DNA of 64,000 nt from contig JBDNHI010000012.1 in assembly GCA_041694635.1 (NCBI GenBank), positions 46,902 to 110,901 of the forward strand. The letters are read 5' to 3'. This document shows positions 26,462 through 35,837 of this stretch, piece by piece. The stretch is from UBA969 sp041694635. GTDB lineage: Bacteria > Planctomycetota > Planctomycetia > Gemmatales > Gemmataceae. Made by a program: the position numbers and the translations under genes. Each line of letters starts with the position of its first letter. Position 1 is the stretch's first letter. The notes under the pieces are model-generated. The model worked only from the letters and a program-made list of their open reading frames with translations, made no database searches and was not told where the DNA came from.

Positions 26462-27922
26462 ATGTTGGTAATTCCATCTTGGCCAGGAAAAGACACTTGT
26501 GATGGTATTACAAGAAGAGAAATTCTTCGTGTGGGGGGATCTGCTACTTTAGGAATTAGTCTTGCTGATATATTCAGCCTTCAAAAAGCTACCGCTGCAA
26601 CAGGTCAATCGGGTGGCCCCGGGTTTGGTAAAGCCAAGAGTGTGATCCTTGTTTATTTACAAGGTGGCCCAAGCCATTTGGACCTTTGGGATCCTAAAGA
26701 CAATGTTCCAGATAATGTTCGTAGCGTATTCAAAGCTATCGATACAAAAATACCAGGCATTAAGTACACCGAACTACTTCCCAAGCTTTCTCAGGTGAAC
26801 GATAAATTTACGATGATCCGTTCGATGAGCTACACCCCTGTAGGCTTGTTTAATCATACCGCTGCAATTTATCAAATGTTGACGGGCTATACCGCAGATA
26901 AAGTAAGCCCTTCGGGTCAGTTGGAACCTCCAACCCCAAAAGATTTCCCAAATGTAGGATCCAATGTTATAAGGTTGAAGCCACCTGTAAAGCCGATGCT
27001 TCCGTTTGTAATGCTGCCCCGACCTCTCCAAGAAAGTAATGTAGTTGGTAAGGGAGGTTCTGGAGGTTTCCTTGGGCGTGCTTATGATCCTTATCTCCTG
27101 TACCCCGCGGGCGATGATATGGACATGACCAAGATGGATCGGATAAAAATAGATGATTTGAAACTTCGGGAAGAAACGAATGCTACCCGTCTTGAGCGCC
27201 GGGCAAGCCTTCGCGAAACAATTAATAAGGGGCTTCCTGCGGTAGAAGAAGCAACCTCTAAGTTCGCTTTAGATGATTATTATGGCAAGGCACTTAGCCT
27301 TGTTATTTCTGGAAATGCTCGGAAGGCTTTCGAACTTGCTCAAGAAACCAAGGCTATGCGCGAACGGTATGGCATGAATACTTTTGGCCAAAGTTGTTTG
27401 CTTGCGCGGAGATTAATTGAAGCAGGTACCCGCTTTGTGGAAATCAACTGGCCCAAGGTGGCTAACTCTGATAATCATTCGTGGGATGTCCATGTTGGGC
27501 TTTCCAAACGAATGAAGGATCAATCGGCCCCAATGCTCGATTCTGGCTTAACTGCCTTGATCTCCGATCTAGACGAAAGGGGACTGTTATCAGAAACCCT
27601 TGTGCTTGCAGTAGGAGAATTTGGTAGAAGTCCTCAAAGGGGCGTTTCAACTTCGGGTAACCAAAATAATGATGATGGCCGCGATCACTGGCCCTACTGT
27701 TACACCGCAGTTGTTGCGGGCGCAGGGGTAAAGCGTGGGCTTGTTTATGGAAAGTCAGATAAAACTGCATCGGCTCCTGTCGACAACCCAGTTCACCCTC
27801 GTGATCTTCTTGCAACGCTTTATCATAGTGTTGGAATTGATCCAGGTACTATTGTTTATAACCATTTAAACCAGCCAAGAGAACTGGTTCAAGGTGATCC
27901 AGTTACTGGAATCTTAGGATAA
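26462..27922 (+). CDS. DUF1501 family Tat-exported protein
   Basis: This 486-residue protein belongs to DUF1501, a planctomycete-rich branch of the alkaline phosphatase/sulfatase fold. It has a twin-arginine signal (RREILRVGGSATLGISLADI). Hallmarks are ILVYLQGGPSHLDLWDPK, then FTMIRSMSY near 115, RLIEAGTRFVEINW, LVLAVGEFGRSP and GRDHWPYCYTAVVAGAGVK. The H and D residues in these segments may bind metals. Most DUF1501 genes lie next to a DUF1549/DUF1553 cytochrome-type gene, but none is adjacent here. The ATG at 26462 has GGAG 9 bases upstream. Confidence 0.93.
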   Translation: MLVIPSWPGKDTCDGITRREILRVGGSATLGISLADIFSLQKATAATGQSGGPGFGKAKSVILVYLQGGPSHLDLWDPKDNVPDNVRSVFKAIDTKIPGIKYTELLPKLSQVNDKFTMIRSMSYTPVGLFNHTAAIYQMLTGYTADKVSPSGQLEPPTPKDFPNVGSNVIRLKPPVKPMLPFVMLPRPLQESNVVGKGGSGGFLGRAYDPYLLYPAGDDMDMTKMDRIKIDDLKLREETNATRLERRASLRETINKGLPAVEEATSKFALDDYYGKALSLVISGNARKAFELAQETKAMRERYGMNTFGQSCLLARRLIEAGTRFVEINWPKVANSDNHSWDVHVGLSKRMKDQSAPMLDSGLTALISDLDERGLLSETLVLAVGEFGRSPQRGVSTSGNQNNDDGRDHWPYCYTAVVAGAGVKRGLVYGKSDKTASAPVDNPVHPRDLLATLYHSVGIDPGTIVYNHLNQPRELVQGDPVTGILG

Positions 27923-27954
27923 TTTATTGCTTGAAAAAAGTGGACTATAAATGA

Positions 27955-27987
27955 ATCGACAGGCGATTTCTTCGCCTGTCGATTTTT
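27955..27987 (+). terminator. Rho-independent terminator after the DUF1501 gene
   Basis: A perfect 12-bp stem, ATCGACAGGCGA (27955-27966) with TCGCCTGTCGAT (27972-27983), encloses a TTTCT loop and is followed by TTTT. This is the cleanest intrinsic terminator in the window. Confidence 0.88.
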
Positions 27988-28006
27988 ATAATAATAAGGT
28001 CTTTTT

Positions 28007-28924
28007 ATGCTGCGTTCAAATAAACAAAGACTCGAATGGCTGGAGCAAAAACTTCAAATTTCTTTGCCTCAAGAATTTTCCCTCTTCTGGGAATTTGCTT
28101 GCTCTCTTAGACCCCTAGAACCTCTTGCCGCCCTTGAAGATTCCTTAGGTATTTTCTTGGTCGGGGGATTCGAAGTCCTTGCTGGTAAGTTTGATCATTA
28201 TAATGGTGATATCCCCATTTCCTTGAATTGGCGCTATAGCCTCGACCCGCCCGAGTTCTTTACCTTGCTTGCGGGCGGCGACGACCGTTGGCACGCTGGC
28301 TATTATATCGATTCCCCAGATTGCAAAAGTTATTGCGTCGCTTCTTATTACGCTAACCAAGGCTTACAGTTTAACTTCGATGGCAGGTCTCTTTTTACCG
28401 CTGTTCAGCGCTACTTAAACGATAAAGAAATGGTCACTAACGAGGATCAAGAACTTTTGTCGGGTCCAGAACTAGAGGCTAATAAAAAAGCCATTGAAAA
28501 GGTTCGTAAAGCTTTGGCAAAATACCAGCCTCTTGTTAAAAAGCTTAAATTTACCAAACGAGCAACCTGCCTTAAAACAATCGATGGGGTGGGTGTGGTT
28601 GCAGATGTTTCAACCTTGGGGGAAATTAACAAAGAAATTAAGAATAAAATTCCCTATATGGTCTGGTCCGACAATGATCATGAAAAAGTTTTACAAGAGG
28701 CCTTTCGCTTGCTTTCCCTTGATAAACCAGGAACTGCTTTGAAGCTTGCAAAAGATTTATGGCAGGTAGGGGATGAACATCGAATGCGAAACTCAGCAGA
28801 GGTAATGCAGGTAGCTTATAAGCAATTAGCCAGACAACCCTTTGGAGAAATCCTAAAGGATCATCTGGCGTATTTCAACCGAGAATGGTTAGATATTTTA
28901 GATGCGTCAAAAGAACCAAATTAA
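28007..28924 (+). CDS. Cytosolic protein with SMI1/KNR4-like N-terminal region
   Basis: This 305-residue soluble protein has no signal peptide. The first 150 residues, with LEQKLQISLPQEFSLFWEFA, then FTLLAGGDDRWHAGYYID and CVASYYANQG, suggest the SMI1/KNR4 (SUKH) fold, which is found in immunity proteins and in housekeeping proteins. The C-terminal half (KYQPLVKKLKFTKRATCLKT, then VLQEAFRLLSLDKPGTALK) is helical and unrecognised. No toxin gene is adjacent, so an immunity role is not supported. AAGGT precedes the ATG, and the gene is separated by a terminator from the DUF1501 gene upstream. Confidence 0.55.
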   Translation: MLRSNKQRLEWLEQKLQISLPQEFSLFWEFACSLRPLEPLAALEDSLGIFLVGGFEVLAGKFDHYNGDIPISLNWRYSLDPPEFFTLLAGGDDRWHAGYYIDSPDCKSYCVASYYANQGLQFNFDGRSLFTAVQRYLNDKEMVTNEDQELLSGPELEANKKAIEKVRKALAKYQPLVKKLKFTKRATCLKTIDGVGVVADVSTLGEINKEIKNKIPYMVWSDNDHEKVLQEAFRLLSLDKPGTALKLAKDLWQVGDEHRMRNSAEVMQVAYKQLARQPFGEILKDHLAYFNREWLDILDASKEPN

Positions 28925-28930
28925 CAAAAA

Positions 28931-29365
28931 TTAGTTAATTTTTAGAAGTTCAACATCGAAAATAAGGTCAGCGTTAGGAGGAATAACTCCGCCTGCTCCT
29001 TGGGCACCATATCCAAGAGCAGGGGGAATGGTAAGCTTGCGTTTTTCGCCGACTTTCATCCCTGCAACGCCTTCATCCCAGCCTTTGATAACCATCCCAG
29101 CGCCTAAACCGAAAACAAAGGGATCACCTCGGTCAACGCTGCTGTCGAATTTTTTGCCATTACTTTTAAGCCAGCCGGTGTAATGAACGGTAACTTTTTT
29201 TCCAGCCTTGGCTTCGTCGCCAGTGCCCTCTTTAAGAACTTCGTATTCCAAGCCAGAAGCAGTTTTCATAGTCTTTCCTTTAGTTTCCTGAGCAAAGCCG
29301 TTGCTCAATGTTGAACAAGCAAAAATCACCACAAACATAAATAAGCCACGGGTAAAACGAATCAT
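28931..29365 (-). CDS. FKBP-type peptidyl-prolyl isomerase, exported
   Basis: This 144-residue protein has a signal peptide (about 1-25, ending NGFAQ) and then one complete FKBP domain. Active-site landmarks are VTVHYTGWL, FDSSVDRGDPFVF, VIKGWDEGV and GYGAQGAGGVIPPNADLIFD. It catalyses cis-trans isomerisation of proline bonds during folding of periplasmic proteins. It ends 6 bases from the convergent SMI1-like gene. Confidence 0.94.
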   Translation of the reverse strand: MIRFTRGLFMFVVIFACSTLSNGFAQETKGKTMKTASGLEYEVLKEGTGDEAKAGKKVTVHYTGWLKSNGKKFDSSVDRGDPFVFGLGAGMVIKGWDEGVAGMKVGEKRKLTIPPALGYGAQGAGGVIPPNADLIFDVELLKIN

Positions 29366-29448
29366 ATTTTTTCCTTTCTAGAAAATTAATGACAAAAGTC
29401 TAACGAAATACTTTTAGCAGGAGTTAAGGTTTGAACCAAGTGGAAAGT

Positions 29449-30222
29449 TTAGTCAACTTTAAAAAAATAGTAAGCTGCAAGAAGATAGCCGATGAAAATG
29501 ATCAAAATGCGAAGCAATTTTCTTGGTATGTGTTGGCTTAGGGTTCCCCCCAGAAACCCGCCAATAATCGAAAAAACCGCCATCCCTGAAGCATATTTCC
29601 AGTTCATCGGGGCATCTATGCAAAATACTACTGCTGCAACACTATTGATCGTAAACGCCAGCACATTCTTTAAACCATTGACGCGAAAAATATCGGGTAT
29701 TCCCATAAATGAAAGCGATGCTATCATCAAGATTCCTATCCCTGCACCAAAGTATCCCCCATAAATTGCTACTAGAAATTGAAACAAAACCAAGGCTGAA
29801 ATAACTTGAAAGCTTGTGTTTGGGGCGTCAGAACCCCCTTGCTTGGGTTTAGGTTTAGAAATGAATGGTTGAATAAGAAACAAGGTCGAGGCCAGCACCA
29901 ATAACCAAGGTACAAATAACCGAAAATGTTGTGAATATCTTGTGACAAGAAGGGCGCCAAGAATACTGCCAGCAATACTTGGTGGAATTAGAATAATTAG
30001 CCAAAGCTTGATACCTTTTAAGTGAGACCTACTGCCCCAAGCCCCCGCAAGTGAGCCTGGAAATAAGCCAACCGTACTGGTGGTGTTTGCTAAAACTTCC
30101 GAGCCTAGGGAATAAACCAAAGCAGGAAAGGTTAATAAAGTACCTCCGCCCGCAATGGAATTAACAAAGCCAGCGGCAAGTGCTGCCAACGCACAAATTA
30201 AATATTCAAGCCAAAATTCCAA
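29449..30222 (-). CDS. TauE/SafE family membrane transporter
   Basis: This 257-residue protein is almost entirely hydrophobic, with about eight membrane segments, and shows the TauE/SafE pattern GFVNSIAGGGTLLTFPAL in the first repeat and AIYGGYFGAGIGILMIASL in the second. Family members export sulfite, sulfoacetate or other sulfonate-like anions. The start is TTG at 30222. It follows the alcohol dehydrogenase-like gene by 22 bases and may share its transcript. Confidence 0.9.
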   Translation of the reverse strand: MEFWLEYLICALAALAAGFVNSIAGGGTLLTFPALVYSLGSEVLANTTSTVGLFPGSLAGAWGSRSHLKGIKLWLIILIPPSIAGSILGALLVTRYSQHFRLFVPWLLVLASTLFLIQPFISKPKPKQGGSDAPNTSFQVISALVLFQFLVAIYGGYFGAGIGILMIASLSFMGIPDIFRVNGLKNVLAFTINSVAAVVFCIDAPMNWKYASGMAVFSIIGGFLGGTLSQHIPRKLLRILIIFIGYLLAAYYFFKVD

Positions 30223-30244
30223 GTCTTAGCCGCCTCATCTTTTG

Positions 30245-31267
30245 TTACCAGTGAACTGTCACGCCCAAGTATTCATCTTTGTTCTTTAGTAATCCATCGT
30301 ATGCGGAAGTAAGTTCCGTTGCTTTAATCTTATGGGTAATTAAGCCACTAAGGCTTAACCTGCCACTAGCAAGCGAGGCAAGTAGCCAATTCTGTGCTTT
30401 GTGAATATTCCAATTGCCATTTAATCGGATATGAGCAGGTTCGAACAACATATTTCCATGTGCCCCACAAACCTCGATGTAACGGCGATGAAGATCATCA
30501 TAAAAGTTGACATCGGTGGCTTTGCCCCTAGGGCTTCCTACAACAATGACCTGACCTGCATCGCAAGCTAATGACATCGCCTGAGGAACAGCATCGGGAA
30601 TGCCCGTAGCATCAACAACGATTTCAGCACCAAGGGGAAGGATTTTGCGTAATTGCTCTTTGCTAGGGCCATTGGCAGGATCAATGACAGCATCCGCACC
30701 TGCAGCCAAGGCAGCATTTCTGCGCATAGGAACCGCATCGATTCCGATAACAGGGTTGGCACCCGCAGCTATCAGACAGCGCAGCGAAAATTGTCCAATA
30801 ATGCCAAGCCCTAAAACGCAGGCACTTCTTCCTAAAGTTAGCCCAGCTCTTATCGAAGCGCCCATACCATACCGAGAAATACAGGCCACAGATGCTTTAT
30901 CAAAGTCGAGGTTCTCTGGTAATTTCCACCACTTACCTCGCTCGTGCTTGGTGCTTAGTAATTCTAAGGATGCGTGATTCCCGGGGAAACTTACCCGGTC
31001 GCCTTCTTTTAAACCAACCACTTCTTTCCCCACCTTAACTACGGTTCCTGCTGCAGAATAACCAGGTTTAAAAGGAAACTTCCAATCGGGCATATTTGGA
31101 TCTTTTAACCATTGGTGCCCACCTGTATAAACTGCTAATTCTGTGCCTGCACTGATGGCGGAAACTTTAGTTGCAACCATAAATTGGTCGGGGCCAGGGT
31201 CGGGTAGCTCTACTTCTCTGATGTCCGTTTTATACGGTTCGACTATAACTGCTTGAATCGCTTTCAT
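30245..31267 (-). CDS. Medium-chain dehydrogenase/reductase family protein
   Basis: This 340-residue protein has the GroES-like domain (FPFKPGYSAAGTVVKVG) and a Rossmann domain (ACVLGLGIIGQFSLRCLIAAGA). The usual zinc-binding Cys of the catalytic site is replaced in SAISAGTELAVYTGG, so it belongs to the zinc-independent group that includes sugar- and quinone-type oxidoreductases. The substrate is unknown. A zinc-dependent alcohol dehydrogenase activity is unlikely. Confidence 0.87.
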   Translation of the reverse strand: MKAIQAVIVEPYKTDIREVELPDPGPDQFMVATKVSAISAGTELAVYTGGHQWLKDPNMPDWKFPFKPGYSAAGTVVKVGKEVVGLKEGDRVSFPGNHASLELLSTKHERGKWWKLPENLDFDKASVACISRYGMGASIRAGLTLGRSACVLGLGIIGQFSLRCLIAAGANPVIGIDAVPMRRNAALAAGADAVIDPANGPSKEQLRKILPLGAEIVVDATGIPDAVPQAMSLACDAGQVIVVGSPRGKATDVNFYDDLHRRYIEVCGAHGNMLFEPAHIRLNGNWNIHKAQNWLLASLASGRLSLSGLITHKIKATELTSAYDGLLKNKDEYLGVTVHW

Positions 31268-31408
31268 CGTTTGTTCCTTTCAAAAAACAATATGAAAAGA
31301 TACTAGGAATAATTTTGCACTTTGTCATCTCAATTCTTACCCCAACTTTTTCCCAAAGGTTCCTATAATAACTTTTGTCAATTAACGAGCTTATTCAGGA
31401 ACCTATTA

Positions 31409-34294
31409 ATGATCTGGGAAATTGAAATTACTCCTAAAGATTCCGACCTCGAAAAACTAAGGGTCAATAAAGATTTTCACCTTTTTACGATGGGGTCTTC
31501 TATTAAAGATCCTGTTGCCTCTGCTTCTAAAGGAGTTTTAGTTTCAGGCGAAATCGACCACCTTTCAATCCAAAAGCTGGCCCAAGAACTTCTTGTCGAT
31601 TCGGTCGTAGAAATTGGCACTATTCGAAAATTAGCCGATCCATCCTCTCATTTAAATTCAAATAACCCCTGTCTCGCTACCGTTCTTTTAAAACCCGGCG
31701 TGATGGACCCTTCTTCCCTTAGCATCATTGCTGCGGGGCGGGACCTAAATGTTGCTGTTGATGATGTGCGTGGTTTCCGTCGGTACTTTGGCCCACCTCT
31801 TTCTTCTATCGATAAAGATATTCTCTTTCGCAAGGTGCTATCAAACGATGCAATAGAAATGATTGTGGAAGGCCCCGTGTTAGCAATGCATCTTGCAGGG
31901 GGTAAGCCATACGAGTTCAAAAAAATTCTTGTACCCTTACGCGCATTAAACCCAGATCAGCTTCTACTTTTAAGCAAACAAATGAGCCTTTCTCTTAACC
32001 GTGATGAAATGGTCACCATCCAAGATCATTACAAAAATGTTGGTAAAGATCCTGTTGATATCGAATTGGAAACGATAGCGCAAACTTGGTCAGAGCATTG
32101 TTCTCATAAAACGCTGAAAGGTCGTGTTGATTTTGCGGGTAAAATTTATCAGAATCTCCTTAAGGAAACGGTGTTTGAAGCTACCCGTTTTCTTCGCGAA
32201 AAAGCAGGCAAAGATGACTGGTGCGTTAGTGTTTTTGAAGATAACGCTGGCGTGGTTCAATTCGATGAACAGTTTCATCTTTGCTTTAAAGTGGAGACGC
32301 ATAATCGGCCTTCTGCGATCGAGCCATACGGTGGTGCCAACACTGGAATCGGGGGTTGTGTTCGTGATCCAATGGGAACGGGTTTAGGGGCCAAGCCTGT
32401 TTGCAATACCGATGTTTTCTGTTTTGCCCCGCCTGATACTCCAGCTTCAAGTTTGCCCGAAGGCATTTTGCATCCAATGAAAATTATGACCGGGGTTGTC
32501 TCGGGTGTTCGAGATTATGGAAACCGAATGGGAATTCCTACGGTCAATGGTGCTGTTTGCTTTAACGACCGCTACCTTGGAAACCCTCTGGTTTTTTGCG
32601 GTACTGTAGGGATTCTTCCAGTTGATAAAGCTTTTAAAAAACCAATAGCAGGTGATGTTATTGTAGCTTTAGGTGGCCGAACGGGTCGGGATGGAATTCA
32701 CGGAGCAACTTTTTCTTCTGCTGAATTAAATGCCGAATCTGAAAAAATTAGCGGTGGAGCAGTTCAAATTGGAAATGCTATCGAAGAAAAAAAAGTCCTT
32801 GATGCTCTGCTTAAAGCTCGTGACCTCGGACTTTATAACGCCATAACTGATTGTGGCGCAGGTGGATTTTCATCTGCAGTTGGAGAAATGGGCGAACATT
32901 TAGGTGCTTCTGTTCAACTCGAAAATGCCCCCCTAAAATATGCTGGACTTTCTTATACCGAAATCTGGATCTCCGAATCTCAGGAAAGGATGATTCTTTC
33001 TGTTCCAAGAGAAAAACTTGCTGCCCTTATCGAAGTTTGTAAATGGGAAGGCGTTGAAGTTGCTGACCTTGGTACTTTTGAAAACACTGGCCGTCTTAAA
33101 ATTTCTTACCACGGTGAACCTGTGGCTGATATCGATCTCGACTTTTTACATAATGGCAGACCCAAACAGGTTCGAACTGCCACTTGGAAAATTCCTCACG
33201 AATCTACCGTCAATCCTTCTCTCCCAAAAGATGAAAACTTAAATGAAACCTTGCTCAAGCTTCTTGGTTCCCTGAATATTTGCAGCAAAGAATGGATCAT
33301 CAGGCAATATGATCACGAGGTTCAGGGCGGAAGTGTAATTAAACCGCTGGTGGGAATTTTAGAAGAGGGACCCTCCGATGCCGCGGTGGTGATGCCTGTA
33401 TTGGGTTCCAATAAAGGCTTTGCTGTGGGCTGTGGTATTTTGCCAGAATATGGAGATTTAGACCCTTATGCAATGGCTGCTTGTGCCATCGATGAAGCGG
33501 TAAGAAATGTTGTAGCAGTAGGTGCGGACCCTAAGCGTATTGCAATTTTAGATAATTTCTGCTGGGGAAATACGGACCGCCCGGAAGTTCTGGGATCGCT
33601 TGTTCTTGCTGCCGAAGCTTGTAAAGACTTTGCAATCGCTTATGAAATGCCCTTTATTAGTGGTAAAGATAGCCTCAAAAATGAATTTCACTCCAAAGAT
33701 AAAAGTATTGTTATCCCCCCAACTTTGCTGATCAGTGCTATGGGAATAGTTCATAATGTTCGCCAATGCATTACTATGGATATGAAAAAAGCTGGAAACA
33801 AGTTGTTCCTTGTAGGTCGTCTTACTGCTAATTTGGGCGGGTCTCAGTATGCAAAAGTGCATCGGTTAAACGGGGGTATTGTTCCTAGGCCCGAAGCGGT
33901 TGAGGCAATCTCGATTCATAAAACAATGCACACTGCAATTACAACTAGCTTGGTGCGATCTTGCCACGATGTAAGTGAAGGAGGTTTGGCGGTAACCTTG
34001 GCAGAGATGGCTTTTGCAGGCGGGATAGGTGCAGATATCCTCACCCTGAATACCGAGAGTAATATTCCCTTTACTGCTAAGCTTTTTGCAGAACCTGCCA
34101 CTTGCTATGTGGTGGAGGTTGAACCTGAAAACGCTCTTCAATTTAAGGACTTATTCCAAGGTTTACCCGTTCAAGAGATAGGTAAAACCTGTCCCGAAAA
34201 ACGATTGAGATTTGTCGGGCCTAATGGTGAGTGGGCTCTTTGGGTTTCGCTTGAAGACTTAAGGAAAGCGTGGCTAGCAACCTTAAAAATTTAA
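31409..34294 (+). CDS. purL: Phosphoribosylformylglycinamidine synthase, large subunit (PurS-like N terminus fused to PurL)
   Basis: This enzyme makes formylglycinamidine ribonucleotide in de novo purine synthesis. The 961-residue chain is longer than stand-alone PurL (about 740) and shorter than the 1300-residue form with a glutaminase. The first 150 residues (LATVLLKPGVMDPSSLSIIA and RRYFGPP) resemble the PurS region. The catalytic core follows: ETIAQTWSEHCSHKT, FKVETHNRPSAIEPYGGANT, GIGGCVRD and ADPKRIAILDNF. No glutaminase domain is present, so a separate PurQ is expected elsewhere. I start at the ATG at 31409 (CAGGA 8 bases upstream); the longer TTG start at 31322 adds no conserved sequence. 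The last 4 bases overlap convergent ruvX. Confidence 0.93.
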   Translation: MIWEIEITPKDSDLEKLRVNKDFHLFTMGSSIKDPVASASKGVLVSGEIDHLSIQKLAQELLVDSVVEIGTIRKLADPSSHLNSNNPCLATVLLKPGVMDPSSLSIIAAGRDLNVAVDDVRGFRRYFGPPLSSIDKDILFRKVLSNDAIEMIVEGPVLAMHLAGGKPYEFKKILVPLRALNPDQLLLLSKQMSLSLNRDEMVTIQDHYKNVGKDPVDIELETIAQTWSEHCSHKTLKGRVDFAGKIYQNLLKETVFEATRFLREKAGKDDWCVSVFEDNAGVVQFDEQFHLCFKVETHNRPSAIEPYGGANTGIGGCVRDPMGTGLGAKPVCNTDVFCFAPPDTPASSLPEGILHPMKIMTGVVSGVRDYGNRMGIPTVNGAVCFNDRYLGNPLVFCGTVGILPVDKAFKKPIAGDVIVALGGRTGRDGIHGATFSSAELNAESEKISGGAVQIGNAIEEKKVLDALLKARDLGLYNAITDCGAGGFSSAVGEMGEHLGASVQLENAPLKYAGLSYTEIWISESQERMILSVPREKLAALIEVCKWEGVEVADLGTFENTGRLKISYHGEPVADIDLDFLHNGRPKQVRTATWKIPHESTVNPSLPKDENLNETLLKLLGSLNICSKEWIIRQYDHEVQGGSVIKPLVGILEEGPSDAAVVMPVLGSNKGFAVGCGILPEYGDLDPYAMAACAIDEAVRNVVAVGADPKRIAILDNFCWGNTDRPEVLGSLVLAAEACKDFAIAYEMPFISGKDSLKNEFHSKDKSIVIPPTLLISAMGIVHNVRQCITMDMKKAGNKLFLVGRLTANLGGSQYAKVHRLNGGIVPRPEAVEAISIHKTMHTAITTSLVRSCHDVSEGGLAVTLAEMAFAGGIGADILTLNTESNIPFTAKLFAEPATCYVVEVEPENALQFKDLFQGLPVQEIGKTCPEKRLRFVGPNGEWALWVSLEDLRKAWLATLKI

Positions 34295-34740
34295 CTTTGT
34301 AAGGGGCCGGTGTAGCCGCCATCTTCTGGGTAACCCGCATCGATGAAGCTTTGAAGGATAATTTGCGCAGCAATTTGATCGCGTTTTTCCTTGCGCTTCA
34401 TAGGGCTTAAACCAGCTTCTCGCAAGAAAGATTCTGCTTCAACCGTACTAAATCTTTCATCATAAAATCGTACTGGAAGATTACTGATCTTCTCAAGCCA
34501 GGCACCATAAGCACGAGCTTCAATAGCTTTTTCACCTTCCCGGCCATCCGAATGAATAGGTAATCCGACAACAATGCCAGTTATCTTTTCATCAAGAATA
34601 GTTTTTTTGAAATACGCTTCATCCCTTTTTTCATTGATTCGGTGTCGTGTATCAAAGGGGAATGCCATATTTGTACTGGAATCAGCACAAGCTAATCCCA
34701 CGCGCGCTTTGCCATAATCTATGCCTAGCCATCGTGCCAT
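34291..34740 (-). CDS. ruvX: Putative pre-16S rRNA nuclease / Holliday junction resolvase (YqgF)
   Basis: This 149-residue RNase H-like protein opens with WLGIDYGKARVGLAC (catalytic Asp at residue 7). It also has VVGLPIHSDGREGE, RFYDERFSTVEAE and KRDQIAAQIILQSFID, all typical of YqgF. The family trims the 5' end of 16S rRNA precursor and is also described as a resolvase. It is translationally coupled to the upstream sugar-nucleotide gene through a TAATG overlap of one base. Confidence 0.93.
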   Translation of the reverse strand: MARWLGIDYGKARVGLACADSSTNMAFPFDTRHRINEKRDEAYFKKTILDEKITGIVVGLPIHSDGREGEKAIEARAYGAWLEKISNLPVRFYDERFSTVEAESFLREAGLSPMKRKEKRDQIAAQIILQSFIDAGYPEDGGYTGPLQS

Positions 34741-35822
34741 TATAAGTAGAGTTCCAGTCCGCGTTTTTTTAGGGTATCGACAAGTTGTTTAACCCCAGCT
34801 TCGTCTTTTTTGTCAGCGACTAAAAGGGCATCGCCATCTTGAACAATGATAAGGTTATCAACGCCAATTGTGGTGATAATATTTTTACGATTATCGGAAA
34901 CAATAATGCAGTTGCCTGTTTTTATGCCGCAATGAGAAGCAAGAACCGTATTGCCGTCGGCATCTTGCGGGTGCAATCTTTCTAGTGCCTGCCAACTACC
35001 AACATCATCCCATTTGTAGGGGGTTTGTAGCACCATAACTTCCTTTGCCTTTTCCATCACAGCGTAGTCAACGCTTATTTTTTCCATATTAGCAAATTCA
35101 GTTTCTAAAACTTCTTTGCGATCTGGAGTACTCCAAGCTTCTGCAATTTTCATTGCAGAAGCATACATCGCTGGTTTGTGTTCTTTCAAAGATGCCAGTA
35201 CGGTGCTTGCCTTCCACACAAATATTCCGCTGTTCCAAAAGTAATCTCCGCTTGCAAAGAATTGCTGTGCAATTTCTGATGATGGTTTTTCTTTAAAGGC
35301 AGATACTTTGTACGCGGTTATCCCCTGTCTTTGCATTGCTTCCGGCCCTTTTTGAATGTAGCCATAACCTACTGATGGGTAGGTGGGTGGGATGCCAAAG
35401 GTTAAAAAAGTATTTGGGTTTTCCTTGCAGATTTCAAAAGCAGCGTGAACAGCTCGCCTAAATTCTTGAACAGGTTCAATCACATGATCTGCGGGGCTTA
35501 CTAGCATAACTGCTTCGGGGTCTGCTTTAAATATTAATGCCGCACCTAGGGCAACGCAGGGTGCGGTGTCTCTTCCCACTGGTTCTCCAATGATGTGGTC
35601 ATCTGCTAGGGCAGGCATATGAGATTGGGTTAATTGGCGGTAAGCTTCCGAGGTAATAACCCACATTCGTTCGGGGGGAACAGCGGCTTCCAAGCGCTCG
35701 TAAGCTTGCTGTATAAGGGATTTGTCGCCCCCGAGTTGCAAGAATTGTTTGGGTTTTTTTTGTCTGCTGCGAGGCCAGAACCGGGTGCCACCACCTCCTG
35801 CCATAATCATTGCGTGCAACAT
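34740..35822 (-). CDS. manC: Mannose-1-phosphate guanylyltransferase
   Basis: This enzyme joins GTP and mannose-1-phosphate to GDP-mannose for surface glycans. The 360-residue length matches the single-domain form without the isomerase tail. The nucleotide-binding loop is AMIMAGGGGTRFWPRSRQKK with KQFL following. Other family marks are VSPADHVIE, FKEKPS, and FWNSGIFVWKA. The product could feed the GDP-deoxymannose reductase-like enzyme at 2968-3960 once dehydrated. Confidence 0.93.
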   Translation of the reverse strand: MLHAMIMAGGGGTRFWPRSRQKKPKQFLQLGGDKSLIQQAYERLEAAVPPERMWVITSEAYRQLTQSHMPALADDHIIGEPVGRDTAPCVALGAALIFKADPEAVMLVSPADHVIEPVQEFRRAVHAAFEICKENPNTFLTFGIPPTYPSVGYGYIQKGPEAMQRQGITAYKVSAFKEKPSSEIAQQFFASGDYFWNSGIFVWKASTVLASLKEHKPAMYASAMKIAEAWSTPDRKEVLETEFANMEKISVDYAVMEKAKEVMVLQTPYKWDDVGSWQALERLHPQDADGNTVLASHCGIKTGNCIIVSDNRKNIITTIGVDNLIIVQDGDALLVADKKDEAGVKQLVDTLKKRGLELYL

Positions 35823-35837
35823 TTAATAATCCTTGGG

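Noticed and set aside
28007..28924. SMI1/KNR4-like gene as part of a contact-dependent toxin/immunity system
   Set aside because: No large repeat-containing or nuclease-toxin gene is adjacent, and a terminator separates it from the DUF1501 gene.
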